Part shown: in pieces, positions 45,180 to 54,314 of the stretch
Layout of the letters: every line of letters starts with the position of its first letter
Numbering within the stretch: position 1 is the first letter of the stretch
Assembly (NCBI GenBank): GCA_041656735.1
Contig: JBBACY010000007.1
Span: 1-64,000 of the forward strand
Direction of reading: 5' to 3'
DNA from: Perlabentimonas sp041656735
GTDB taxonomy: Bacteria > Bacteroidota > Bacteroidia > Bacteroidales > Tenuifilaceae
Length of the DNA: 64,000 bases
Translations under genes and position numbers: made by a program
The notes under the pieces: model-generated
Seen by the model: only the letters and a program-made list of their open reading frames with translations
The model's database searches: none
Told to the model about the DNA's origin: nothing

Positions 45180-45956
45180 TTGATGAGACGGAAAGTTATA
45201 ATCCAATCTATGCTTACAATTTTGTGCATTATGGTAGCGGTGCTCCCTGGCGCAAAAATAGTTAAAGCAGGCAGCATTCAACAAAATGATGTTTGGGTTA
45301 TTGAGAACCAAAAGGTTTATAAAATTAGCTATGATGGGAGTGTTCTGGCTACCCATTACAATAATCAGCTTGGCGAACCAACTACCATTGATGCAACCGA
45401 CCCCTTTAGGGTAACCGTTTTTTATCAGCATCACCAGCAAATTGAGATACTAGATAACCACGGCTCTCGAATTGGTAACATAATAAGCTTATCGAATCTT
45501 AACTTAGGCGAAGTAACGCACGTTTGCCGTTCATCGAGGGGAGGCTTATGGCTTTATCACCGTGAAACCAGCGAGCTGCTTCTTACAAACTCACAAATAA
45601 GCAGAGTAATTGCACAATTTTCGGTTTTACCCTTGGCAGGACAAACAGCCCCCAATGTGGTTACAGAAGCAGACGGAGTAATATACTTGGGCTTTGGTAA
45701 AGTTATAGAACGATTTACCCCATACGGGGTTAGGCTTGACCCTATAGCCATTGCGTACGAGCATACATTTGTCATATCGCACCTGTATATATGGACTATA
45801 AATATTGGTTTTGCTGAGCGCAGGTTGCTTTCAGACCTTAGTATAGTAGAGAGTAAATTTAAGTATCCAGTCAAAAAAAACCCTGTAATAATAGGTAGTC
45901 AGCTTTACTATTTTGCAAACGATAGGCTTAATCATTCAGAAAAACTTGGGCAATAG
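45180..45956 (+). CDS. secreted protein of unknown function (possible beta-propeller)
   Basis: A 258-residue protein with an N-terminal signal peptide (SMLTILCIMVAVLPGAKIVKAG). The mature part contains repeated short beta segments (DVWVIENQKVYKISYDGSVL, GLWLYHRETSELLLTN, VIYLGFGKVIERF), suggesting blades of a propeller-like fold. It is coupled to the GH3-like gene (2-base gap) and followed 70 bases later by a deoxynucleoside kinase. Function not recognised. Confidence 0.7.
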   Translation: MMRRKVIIQSMLTILCIMVAVLPGAKIVKAGSIQQNDVWVIENQKVYKISYDGSVLATHYNNQLGEPTTIDATDPFRVTVFYQHHQQIEILDNHGSRIGNIISLSNLNLGEVTHVCRSSRGGLWLYHRETSELLLTNSQISRVIAQFSVLPLAGQTAPNVVTEADGVIYLGFGKVIERFTPYGVRLDPIAIAYEHTFVISHLYIWTINIGFAERRLLSDLSIVESKFKYPVKKNPVIIGSQLYYFANDRLNHSEKLGQ

Positions 45957-46026
45957 ACATTAATTATCATATTGTTTTGTATTTTTAAACAAAAATAGAA
46001 AGGCTAACAAAAAATAAAATATACCT

Positions 46027-46641
46027 ATGCACATTGCCGTAGCAGGAAACATTGGCTCGGGGAAAACAACGTTAACCCGTTTGCTAGCAAAACATTACCA
46101 TTGGGAGCCTCAGTATGAGGATGTTGATGATAATCCATATCTGAATGATTTTTATGAGGATATGCAACGATGGAGTTTTAACCTTCAGATATTTTTCCTT
46201 AATAGTAGATTTAGCCAAATTGTTGAGATTAGGCGTGAAGGTAATGCCGTTATACAAGATCGAACCATTTACGAGGATGCCCATATTTTTGCCCCAAACC
46301 TACACTCTATGGGGTTAATGTCTACCCGCGACTTTAACAACTACACAAATCTGTTTAACCTAATGAGCTCGCTAATTCAGCCGCCCGATTTGCTCATTTA
46401 CCTTAGGGCAACAGTGCCAACTTTGGTAAATCAAATACAGAAGCGGGGTAGAGAGTACGAAAAAAGTATTCGACTAGATTACCTGCAAAGGCTTAATGAA
46501 CGTTACGAGGCTTGGATTGAAGGCTATAAAATGGGAAACCAGCTTATTATTGAGGTAGATAACCTGAATTTTTCAGAAAACCCTGCCGACCTTCGGTCCA
46601 TTATTAACAGAATTGACGCCTTACTTTACGGGTTATTTTAA
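46027..46641 (+). CDS. deoxynucleoside kinase
   Basis: A 204-residue kinase that phosphorylates deoxynucleosides (deoxyadenosine/deoxyguanosine type) in salvage. It has the P-loop 'GNIGSGKTT' (7-15), 'WEPQYEDVDDNPYL', 'IQDRTIYEDAHIFA' (the DR-S/T motif), and the lid region 'KRGREYEKSIRLDYLQRLNERYE'. Length is normal. It sits in a plus-strand series with dgt and the GH3-like gene; dgt releases deoxynucleosides that this kinase could reuse. Confidence 0.92.
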   Translation: MHIAVAGNIGSGKTTLTRLLAKHYHWEPQYEDVDDNPYLNDFYEDMQRWSFNLQIFFLNSRFSQIVEIRREGNAVIQDRTIYEDAHIFAPNLHSMGLMSTRDFNNYTNLFNLMSSLIQPPDLLIYLRATVPTLVNQIQKRGREYEKSIRLDYLQRLNERYEAWIEGYKMGNQLIIEVDNLNFSENPADLRSIINRIDALLYGLF

Positions 46642-46865
46642 GAAACTAGTTATACCAATAGTTTTAAACTATCAATACCTACCCTTGCATCGAGGTTGTA
46701 GGCTAATAAGTTTTTTTAACTATTTTAGCCTGTGATTACGCCAAAAAACCACTATTTTTGAAAAAAATACTAGCATAATGGGTTGACTGTTATTTTTATA
46801 TGAAACCTCAGAACCTATGTTTTGCTACCTAATGATGATTTAACGTATAACTATATTTTGCTTGT

Positions 46866-49283
46866 ATGAAATTATTTCTCAGAAAATCGATTCCGCACGT
46901 AACGGCCGTTTTGCTATTTTTAATAGCTACAAGTCTCTACTTTCTTCCGTTAATGCAGGGTAAGGGCTTATCGCAGCACGATATACAGCAATTTAAAGGG
47001 TCGGCACAAGAAGTAATAGAGCATCGCGAGCAGTATGGTGAAGAGCCACTATGGACTAACTCGATGTTTAGTGGAATGCCAGCCTACCTAATATCAACAA
47101 AATATGAGGGCAATAAACTTTCGCTAGTCGACGAGCTGTTGCGCTTTACCAAATACCCAAGCAGTTTAATGTTTGTTGCGCTGCTCGGTTTTTACATACT
47201 GCTTTTGGCTCTGGGGGTAAATCCGTGGCTCAGCATTGTTGGCGCATTTGCCTACGCCCTATCGTCGTATTTTTTTATTATTATTGAAGCAGGGCATAAT
47301 GCTAAAATGCATGCCATTGCTTATGTAGCACCTATGTTGGCAGGGGTGTTTTTGACATTTAAAAAGAAGTATTGGGCAGGATTCGTGCTATTTGCACTTT
47401 TTTTTGGATTAAATTTAAAAACTGGACACGTACAAATAACCTACTATGCCGCATTTATTGGAGTGGCAATTGCCATTGGCTACCTTTTAGATTCGATAAA
47501 AACGAAGGAATATAAACAATACACAAAAGCGTTGGGCATACTCGTGTTTGCAGCTCTTTTAGCGGTTGGTGCCAATTTTTCGCGTTTATACTTTACCTAT
47601 GAGTCGGGTAAGTATTCTATTAGGGGCGCCTCGGAATTGAGTACACGTCAGGGAGACAGAACATCGGGGCTTGATAAGGAGTATGCAACAGCTTGGAGTT
47701 ACGGTAAAGTTGAGACATTAAATTTGCTGATACCAAATTTAATGGGAGGGGCGTCGGCAGCTGATTTTGGAACCGATTCACACACGTATAAGCTTCTTGT
47801 TGATAATCAGTACCCTGCAAAACAGGCCAAAGCAATTGTAAAACAGCTGCCAGCGTATTGGGGGCCCCAACCAATGACCTCTGGACCGGTTTACATTGGA
47901 GCCATCGTTATCTTTCTCTTTATGCTTAGTCTCTTCGTACTTCGTGGAAATATGAAGTGGGCACTGCTAGGTGTAACTGTTTTAGGAATAATGCTGGCCT
48001 GGGGGAAGAACTTTATGCCGTTAACCGATTTCTTTCTACACTATTTTCCCGGCTATAATAAGTTTCGAACGGTTTCAATGATACTGTATATTGCCGAATT
48101 TACCATACCCCTTTTAGCCATAATGGGTTTACAGGAGTTGTTTTTTGGTAATGTGTCAAAAGAGCGATTTATGAAAGGGTTTAAATGGTCACTTTCGATT
48201 ACGGGAGGTATTTGCCTTTTTTTTATTCTATTTGGTAAAGTGTTTTTTAGTTTCGAAACTCATTTTGATTCCCAATATTTTCCTCCCGAAATGTTAGAGG
48301 CCGTTAGGCTCGACCGTCAATCGATGATGCGCGCCGATGCTTTTAGGTCGCTAGCATTCATTCTACTTAGCGCAGGTACGCTATTTGCCTACCGATTAAA
48401 AAAATTTAAGATGAGCCACGCACTCGCAATTTTCGGAGTGCTAATTATAGCCGATATGTGGACCGTTAACCAGAGATACCTGAGCAGTGAGAATTTTGTT
48501 CCACAAAAGATGGTTGATTTACCTTTTACTCCCAGCCCTGCCGATATGCAAATACTAGCCGATAACGAGTTAAGTTTTAGGGTTTATAACCGCAGCGTAA
48601 GTACCTTTAACGATGCCAGCACTTCATACTATCATAAGTCGATTGGTGGGTACCATGGGGCTAAGCTAAGACGTTATCAGGAGCTAATTGACCACCAAAT
48701 TGCCGAGGGAAATATTAGGGTGCTTAATATGTTAAATACGCGCTATGTTATTGACCCATCGGAGCAAGGTCCTGTTGCTTTGTTAAACCCGGGTGCGCTT
48801 GGCAATGCCTGGTTTGTTGACTCGGTTACGGTTGTTGATAATGCCGATCAGGAGATGGTAGCGCTTAATTCCTTCGACCCGAAAACAACAGCCGTAGTTG
48901 ATAAACGATTTGCTAAACAGCTAACAGATTACGTGGCTGAACCCGATGAAAATGATCAGATAACACTTACCGATTACCGCGCCAACAGGTTGGTTTATCA
49001 GTATAGCCTTAGCAATGACAAGGTTGCCGTTTTTTCCGAAATTTATTACCCCGCTGGATGGGAAGCTACTATTAATGGCGAGGTGATTGAGCATATAAGA
49101 GTAAATTATGTGCTGAGAGGAGCAATTCTGCCCAAAGGAAATCACGAGGTGGTGTTCGAGTTTAAACCTAAAATGTTCAAAGCAGGATATGCAATAGACC
49201 TATTTTCATCGCTTATAATTATTGTAACTGCCTTAGGTTGGATAGCTGTAAGTATCAGAAAAAGCTATATGAATAAAAATTAG
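46866..49283 (+). CDS. YfhO family membrane protein
   Basis: An 805-residue inner-membrane protein with about 12-13 hydrophobic helices in its first two thirds and a soluble C-terminal part. It has the YfhO (GT-C-like) pattern: a first helix followed by a periplasmic loop with 'GLSQHDIQQFKG' and 'WTNSMFSGMPAYLIST', then 'AFAYALSSYFFIIIEAGHNAKMHAIAY', 'YPGYNKFRTVSMILYI' (as FPGYNKFR), and a C-terminal 'VVFSEIYYPAGWEATING' segment. In Bacillus and relatives YfhO is linked to glycosylation of lipoteichoic acid; in Bacteroidetes its target is unknown. Monocistronic by spacing. Confidence 0.88.
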   Translation: MKLFLRKSIPHVTAVLLFLIATSLYFLPLMQGKGLSQHDIQQFKGSAQEVIEHREQYGEEPLWTNSMFSGMPAYLISTKYEGNKLSLVDELLRFTKYPSSLMFVALLGFYILLLALGVNPWLSIVGAFAYALSSYFFIIIEAGHNAKMHAIAYVAPMLAGVFLTFKKKYWAGFVLFALFFGLNLKTGHVQITYYAAFIGVAIAIGYLLDSIKTKEYKQYTKALGILVFAALLAVGANFSRLYFTYESGKYSIRGASELSTRQGDRTSGLDKEYATAWSYGKVETLNLLIPNLMGGASAADFGTDSHTYKLLVDNQYPAKQAKAIVKQLPAYWGPQPMTSGPVYIGAIVIFLFMLSLFVLRGNMKWALLGVTVLGIMLAWGKNFMPLTDFFLHYFPGYNKFRTVSMILYIAEFTIPLLAIMGLQELFFGNVSKERFMKGFKWSLSITGGICLFFILFGKVFFSFETHFDSQYFPPEMLEAVRLDRQSMMRADAFRSLAFILLSAGTLFAYRLKKFKMSHALAIFGVLIIADMWTVNQRYLSSENFVPQKMVDLPFTPSPADMQILADNELSFRVYNRSVSTFNDASTSYYHKSIGGYHGAKLRRYQELIDHQIAEGNIRVLNMLNTRYVIDPSEQGPVALLNPGALGNAWFVDSVTVVDNADQEMVALNSFDPKTTAVVDKRFAKQLTDYVAEPDENDQITLTDYRANRLVYQYSLSNDKVAVFSEIYYPAGWEATINGEVIEHIRVNYVLRGAILPKGNHEVVFEFKPKMFKAGYAIDLFSSLIIIVTALGWIAVSIRKSYMNKN

Positions 49284-49317
49284 AATGCTTACTAGTATCA
49301 TTTTACGATTGTTAAGC

Positions 49318-49325
49318 TAACTTTG
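49318..49325 (+). promoter_or_regulatory. -7 promoter element for the ftsX cluster
   Basis: TAACTTTG matches TAnnTTTG only 10 bases before the ftsX ATG, predicting a very short leader. No well-placed -33 box was seen. Confidence 0.45.
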
Positions 49326-49335
49326 CACACGAATT

Positions 49336-50211
49336 ATGAAAGCAGAAAAACAAAGTACAAACTGGCGATTGAGAAGTTCATACCTCTCATCAATTATTAG
49401 CAATGTGCTGGTACTATTTATGCTGGGTATTCTGCTGCTCTTGCTGCTTAATGCGCAAAAACTTTCAACATACGTAAAGGAAAATATTGGCTTTTCTGTA
49501 ATACTGCACGACGATGTGCGTGAGGTTGATGCTAATTTTTTACGAAAAACCCTTGATGCTTCGCCCTACGTTCGCATTACCGAATATATTTCAAAAGAAG
49601 ATGCAGCCAAAGAGTTACAAGAGGAGCTGGGCGAAGATTTTATCGGATTTCTTGGCTATAACCCGCTCTCGTCGTCCATTGAGGTTAGACTAAAAGCAAA
49701 CTATGCAAACCCCGACAGCATCCGGTTAATTGAGGACGACCTAATGTCGCATCGACCCGTTAAGGAGGTGTTTTATCAGAAATCGCTAGTTAATCTTATA
49801 AATGATAATGTGCAGAAAATAGGTGCTATTATTTTGATATTTAGCGCATTAATGCTTTTTGTGGCCATCGTGCTTATAAACAATACCATTCGAATTTCTG
49901 TATACTCTAAGCGATTTATTATTAACACAATGAAGTTGGTTGGAGCAACCTGGGGATTTATTCGTAAACCTTTTTTACTAAAGAGTATGCTCCACGGATT
50001 TTATGCAGCAGTTGTGGCGTTAGGTATGCTAACTGGGGTAATATATCTTATTCAGCATGAATTTTACGAGGTTATTAACCTTGGCCAAATAGAGTTAATG
50101 GTAGGCTTATCGGGTCTGATTATTATATTGGGAGTTACTATTAATCTTATATCAACATCGCTGGCAGTAGGCAAGTATTTGAGGCTAAGCAGCGACGAAC
50201 TATATTACTAA
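49336..50211 (+). CDS. ftsX: cell division ABC-type permease FtsX
   Basis: A 291-residue inner-membrane protein with four membrane helices (about 20-42, 165-187, 215-240, 258-280) and a large periplasmic loop between the first two (VILHDDVREVD ... VKEVFYQKSL). This is the FtsX layout; with the ATPase FtsE it controls peptidoglycan hydrolases at the septum. 'ISVYSKRFIINTMKLVGATWGFIRKPFLLKSMLHG' carries the coupling-helix region. ftsE is not adjacent, as is usual in Bacteroidetes. It starts the conserved order ftsX-DUF3098-uppP-truB-queA. Confidence 0.93.
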   Translation: MKAEKQSTNWRLRSSYLSSIISNVLVLFMLGILLLLLLNAQKLSTYVKENIGFSVILHDDVREVDANFLRKTLDASPYVRITEYISKEDAAKELQEELGEDFIGFLGYNPLSSSIEVRLKANYANPDSIRLIEDDLMSHRPVKEVFYQKSLVNLINDNVQKIGAIILIFSALMLFVAIVLINNTIRISVYSKRFIINTMKLVGATWGFIRKPFLLKSMLHGFYAAVVALGMLTGVIYLIQHEFYEVINLGQIELMVGLSGLIIILGVTINLISTSLAVGKYLRLSSDELYY

Positions 50212-50222
50212 TATTACTAAAT

Positions 50223-50483
50223 ATGTCCAAAAAACAAATTCAAACCGACGAAAAAGAAATCCTATTCCCCCTGGGGAAAGAGAATTTTAAACTTATGGCC
50301 ATAGGTTTGGCTATAATTGTGGTGGGTTTTATTTTAATGATAGGAGGAGGATCTGATGATCCCAACGTTTTTAACGAAGAAATTTTTAGCTTTAGACGCA
50401 TTACTCTGGCCCCAATAATGGTGCTTTTTGGATTTCTTTTCCAAATTTATGCCATTATGAAAAAACCTAAAGTAAAAGAATAG
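50223..50483 (+). CDS. DUF3098 family small membrane protein
   Basis: An 86-residue protein with two hydrophobic helices (about 26-43 and 60-78) joined by a short loop containing 'GGGSDDPNVFNEEIFSFRRITLAP', the hallmark of DUF3098. The N-terminus is charged and cytoplasmic. It lies 11 bases after ftsX and 22 bases before uppP, its usual place in Bacteroidetes. Function unknown; the context suggests envelope growth or division. Confidence 0.9.
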   Translation: MSKKQIQTDEKEILFPLGKENFKLMAIGLAIIVVGFILMIGGGSDDPNVFNEEIFSFRRITLAPIMVLFGFLFQIYAIMKKPKVKE

Positions 50484-50505
50484 CAACAACCAACATCAAA
50501 ATATT

Positions 50506-51297
50506 ATGGATTTATTACAAGCATTAATCCTTGGAATTATTCAAGGACTAACCGAGTTTTTGCCTGTTAGCAGCTCGGGTCATCTTGAAATTGGCAAGGT
50601 TCTATTAGGGGTTGAGGTGAAAGAAAGCCTTAACTTTTCGGTAGCTGTTCATGGAGCCACCGTTCTTAGCACAATTGTAGTGTTTTGGAAAGATATTGTT
50701 ACCCTTATTAAAGGCTTGTTCAAGTTTAAGTGGAATGAGGAAACGCGCTTTATAGCACTAATCTTTGTATCAATGATACCCGTTGGTATTGTGGGTGTTT
50801 TCTTTAAAGATAGCGTTGAGAGCCTGTTTAATGGGAAGTTGCTATTTGTAGGGTTTATGCTACTCATAACTGCAACACTACTTACCCTTTCAATGATTAT
50901 TAAACCTAAGAGCGAAAAGGATTTAACTTTTTTTGATGCTTTTATAATTGGTATTGCACAAGCTGTTGCCGTGTTGCCTGGTTTATCGCGCTCGGGTGCA
51001 ACTATTGCTACCGGGCTTATGCTTGGAAAACGTAGAACCGAGGTTGCAAAATTCTCATTCCTTATGGTACTTATACCTATACTTGGTGCAAATTTTCTGG
51101 ATATTGTTACGGGCGATTTAACATCGGAAGCGAGTGTAGGATTTCTTCCCATTTTGGTTGGGTTTATAGCCGCTTTTATAGTGGGTTTGTTTGCATGTAA
51201 GTTTATGATTAGGCTTATTAGCCAGAAACGCCTTACTTGGTTTGCTGTATACTGTGCAGTAGTAGCAGTAATAGCCATTACTTTTTCCGTAATTTAG
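50506..51297 (+). CDS. uppP: undecaprenyl-diphosphatase UppP (BacA)
   Basis: A 263-residue polytopic membrane phosphatase that recycles undecaprenyl diphosphate to the monophosphate carrier for peptidoglycan and polysaccharide synthesis. Catalytic motifs are present: 'GLTEFLPVSSSGHL' (residues 14-27, Glu17) and 'PGLSRSGATI' (about 158-167). About eight membrane segments. Eleven bases separate it from truB. Confidence 0.95.
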   Translation: MDLLQALILGIIQGLTEFLPVSSSGHLEIGKVLLGVEVKESLNFSVAVHGATVLSTIVVFWKDIVTLIKGLFKFKWNEETRFIALIFVSMIPVGIVGVFFKDSVESLFNGKLLFVGFMLLITATLLTLSMIIKPKSEKDLTFFDAFIIGIAQAVAVLPGLSRSGATIATGLMLGKRRTEVAKFSFLMVLIPILGANFLDIVTGDLTSEASVGFLPILVGFIAAFIVGLFACKFMIRLISQKRLTWFAVYCAVVAVIAITFSVI

Positions 51298-51308
51298 CTA
51301 AGTAGACA

Positions 51309-52010
51309 ATGAGGTTAACATTTGATAAGGATACAGATTGGAGAGAGGGGGTGGTTTTGCTTTTTGATAAACCCTTAGAGTGGACCTCGTTTAATCTAGT
51401 TAGCAAGGTGAAATCATTGCTATTTCACCGGCTTGGGTATAAAAAAATTAAAGTGGGCCATGCCGGAACCCTTGATCCTTTGGCCACAGGCTTACTAGTT
51501 GTTTGCGTTGGAAGGGCAACCAAGAAAGTTTCAGAGATACAAGAACTGGAGAAAGAGTATGTGGCAAAATTCTGCCTGGGCTCAACCACACCATCGTATG
51601 ATCTTGAAACAGAAATTAACGAACGTTTCCCAACGGATCATATCACTCAGCAAAAGGTTGAAGAAATTCTGCAAGGTTTTGTGGGACCACAAATGCAAAT
51701 TCCGCCCTTATTTTCGGCAAAATCGGTAAACGGTGGACGAGCATATAAACTTGCCAGAAGGGGAGTTGATATGGAACTTGACCCATCGGCAATTGAGATA
51801 CATGAGCTGGAACTTATTGAGTTTAGTATGCCTTACATTACCGTTAGAGTTAAATGTAGCAAGGGAACCTACATTAGAGCACTTGCCCGTGATGTTGGTC
51901 TAAAACTCGAATCGGGTGCACATTTGGTTGAATTAAAACGCACGGCTATAGGCCATTTTAATGTAAAAGATGCTTTTACCCTTGAAAGTTTCGAGAAAAT
52001 AATTTCCTAA
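51309..52010 (+). CDS. truB: tRNA pseudouridine-55 synthase TruB
   Basis: A 233-residue enzyme making pseudouridine 55 in the tRNA T-loop. The catalytic Asp56 is in 'GHAGTLDPLATGLL', followed by 'YDLETEI', 'PPLFSAKSVNGGRAYKLARRG' and 'CSKGTYIRALARDVG'. It is shorter than the E. coli enzyme because it lacks the C-terminal PUA-like domain, which is normal in Bacteroidetes. Part of the ftsX-uppP-truB transcript. Confidence 0.95.
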   Translation: MRLTFDKDTDWREGVVLLFDKPLEWTSFNLVSKVKSLLFHRLGYKKIKVGHAGTLDPLATGLLVVCVGRATKKVSEIQELEKEYVAKFCLGSTTPSYDLETEINERFPTDHITQQKVEEILQGFVGPQMQIPPLFSAKSVNGGRAYKLARRGVDMELDPSAIEIHELELIEFSMPYITVRVKCSKGTYIRALARDVGLKLESGAHLVELKRTAIGHFNVKDAFTLESFEKIIS

Positions 52011-52186
52011 CGTAACCTATTGCAAAACGCTGCGTATAAGGTGCACAGTGCCTATTAGTTTCAATATTACCTTCTAATCCCTTATAATCAGCGCATTTAC
52101 GAATGTTTTAATAAATATTTTAATGACCTAAATTGCACTTTAAGTCACTATTTTGTAAACTCTTTTATCAAATAAATTTTTCTCCA

Positions 52187-53236
52187 ATGAAGCTATCCCA
52201 ATTTAAATACGAGTTACCATTAGATCTTATTGCAAAATTCCCAGAAGAAACCCGCGACGAATCGAGACTAATGGTTTTAGATAGAAAGAAGAAGACCATT
52301 GAGCATAAGGTTTTCAAGGATTTAATAAACTATTTTGGCAATGGTGATGTAATGGCATTTAACAACACCAAAGTTTTTCCTGCTCGCCTTCATGGAAATA
52401 AAGAAAAAACCGGAGCTGAAATAGAAGTCTTTTTGCTTAGAGAATTAAATAAGGAACAACGATTGTGGGATGTGCTGGTTGATCCTGCACGCAAAATTCG
52501 TATTGGCAATAAGTTGTATTTTGGCGAAGACGATGTGCTTGTGGCCGAGGTAATTGACAATACAACCAGTAGAGGAAGAACATTGCGCTTTTTATTTGAT
52601 GGTACTTACGAAGAGTTTAAAGATACCCTATACCGATTGGGTGAAACTCCTTTACCAAAGTTTATAAAGCGTGAAGTTACCCCCGAAGATAAAGAACGCT
52701 ACCAAACCATTTATGCAAAGCACGAGGGAGCGGTTGCTGCTCCAACAGCTGGCCTGCATTTTAGTCGTGAACTAATGAAACGGCTTGAAATTAAAGGAGT
52801 TAATTTTGCCGAGATAACCCTTCATGTGGGTCTAGGTAACTTCCGTAGCGTTGATGTGGAGGATCTGACAAAACACAAAATGGACTCAGAGCAAATTAAC
52901 ATTCCCGATGAGGCCGTTGAAATTGTGAACTTGGCAAAGGATGCTAGGCATAAAGTTTGTGCCGTTGGAACCACCGTGTTGCGAACCCTTGAGAGCTCCG
53001 TGTCGACCGATGGGTACTTGAAACCTTTCGCTGGTTGGACAAATAAGTTTATTTTTCCGCCCTACGATTTTAGCGTGCCCGATGCTATGGTTACTAACCT
53101 TCACCTACCTTACTCAACCCTTTTAATGATGGTTTCAGCTTTTGCAGGGTACGATTTCCTTTTTGATGCATACAAGGTGGCCATTGCTGAAAAATATCGC
53201 TTTGGAACATACGGAGACGCGATGCTTATAATTTAA
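52187..53236 (+). CDS. queA: S-adenosylmethionine:tRNA ribosyltransferase-isomerase QueA
   Basis: A 349-residue enzyme adding the ribosyl part of SAM to preQ1-tRNA in queuosine synthesis. The start is set at 52187 (MKLSQFKYELPLDLIAKFP) because the family begins there; the frame is open from a TTG at 52133. Motifs: 'RDESRLMVLDR', 'VMAFNNTKVFPARLHG', 'EVFLLREL', 'HEGAVAAPTAGLHFS', 'ITLHVGLGNFRSV', 'GTTVLRTLES', 'TNLHLPYSTLLMMVSAFAG'. A palindromic terminator follows. Confidence 0.95.
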   Translation: MKLSQFKYELPLDLIAKFPEETRDESRLMVLDRKKKTIEHKVFKDLINYFGNGDVMAFNNTKVFPARLHGNKEKTGAEIEVFLLRELNKEQRLWDVLVDPARKIRIGNKLYFGEDDVLVAEVIDNTTSRGRTLRFLFDGTYEEFKDTLYRLGETPLPKFIKREVTPEDKERYQTIYAKHEGAVAAPTAGLHFSRELMKRLEIKGVNFAEITLHVGLGNFRSVDVEDLTKHKMDSEQINIPDEAVEIVNLAKDARHKVCAVGTTVLRTLESSVSTDGYLKPFAGWTNKFIFPPYDFSVPDAMVTNLHLPYSTLLMMVSAFAGYDFLFDAYKVAIAEKYRFGTYGDAMLII

Positions 53237-53265
53237 ACCCCATAAGTTTTCATTTATACTATACT

Positions 53266-53295
53266 AAACCCTGTAAATATTTACAGGGTTTTTTT
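53266..53295. terminator. intrinsic terminator after queA
   Basis: AAACCCTGTAAAT (53266-53278) and ATTTACAGGGTTT (53279-53291) form a perfect 26-base palindrome followed by T residues. It lies between convergent genes and may also serve the minus-strand gene ending at 53305. Confidence 0.88.
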
Positions 53296-53304
53296 GGTGT
53301 CAAT

Positions 53305-54294
53305 TTACAGGCTAAATAGTTGTAAAGATAGAACGCCTACAACTAGAATAATAAAAAGCAGCTCGGACCAAAAGCGATTGCGCGAAAAGTTAAAGAAAAA
53401 CGACAAGAAAAACGACAGTGGGATTGCAAGCAAAATAATGGCTTCAACCGAAGTTGCTACACTAAAAATTACAACGGCTAATATGCCAAACAAAAGCCAA
53501 AGCAATATGCCAAAGTATTTTCTAATAACAATTTTTTGCACAGCCATTGCCCCCAACAGGAATACCACACTTATAAGCGTTAATAAAATTAAGTATGCAG
53601 TAAACACGTGGTAGGCAATGCCTATAGATGCGAAGGTATGCAGAGGAATGAAGTTAAATGTATTTTCAACTACAGTATAAAGCGCGGTGGGGGTATCAGT
53701 AAAAAGGTAGAAGTAGAAATATGTAAAAAACAAGGGCGTTGTAAACCCTGCTATAGCAGAGAACCATGGACGTACGCCCCGAATATTCAGAATAACGATA
53801 CCTAAAAATAGTAAAACAATTACAGCAAGAGCAGGCAAGTAAAAAAGACCTGCAATAGTTACAAAAAAACCCGATTTAAAGAGCTTGTCTAGGGTTTTTG
53901 TATCTACCGATGCAAATAAGTTGAATGTGGCTAATATGATAAAAAAGGAGGCAATAACAGGCGGGTTCATTCCCTGTAAGCACGTAATGCCCGAACAGAT
54001 AAGAATATAAAAAAGTGCTGGCAGGTAGGTTCTATTCTTTATAAGAATAAACCGCGTATTAAGCTGCATTAAAAAAATACTGTTAACAACAACCATAGTA
54101 AAAGCAAACAGCTTGCTTAGGAATGTTTGAGCAGGTATATAGTATGCCACCAAAGAGTATAAGGGCATTTGGTAATTCTCAAAACCATTAGCTGCTTGTG
54201 GATTGACAAAAGAAACTAGCCACGAAACCACACCAACCAAAATAATGGCAGAGGAAACACTTGGCAACTGTTTTTTAAAAAACTTTAAAAGCAT
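53305..54294 (-). CDS. polytopic membrane protein, DUF6427-like
   Basis: A 329-residue protein with about 10-11 hydrophobic segments and few charged residues. The pattern (an early 'VSWLVSFVNPQ', 'SGITCLQGMNPPVIASFFIILATFNLF', 'GLFYLPALAVIVLLFLGIVILNIRGVRPW') fits the Bacteroidetes family DUF6427, often found next to purD as here. Function unknown. It starts 20 bases after the purD stop on the same strand and is probably co-transcribed with it. Confidence 0.75.
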   Translation of the reverse strand: MLLKFFKKQLPSVSSAIILVGVVSWLVSFVNPQAANGFENYQMPLYSLVAYYIPAQTFLSKLFAFTMVVVNSIFLMQLNTRFILIKNRTYLPALFYILICSGITCLQGMNPPVIASFFIILATFNLFASVDTKTLDKLFKSGFFVTIAGLFYLPALAVIVLLFLGIVILNIRGVRPWFSAIAGFTTPLFFTYFYFYLFTDTPTALYTVVENTFNFIPLHTFASIGIAYHVFTAYLILLTLISVVFLLGAMAVQKIVIRKYFGILLWLLFGILAVVIFSVATSVEAIILLAIPLSFFLSFFFNFSRNRFWSELLFIILVVGVLSLQLFSL

Positions 54295-54314
54295 ATATCA
54301 CTATTAGCTGATTG

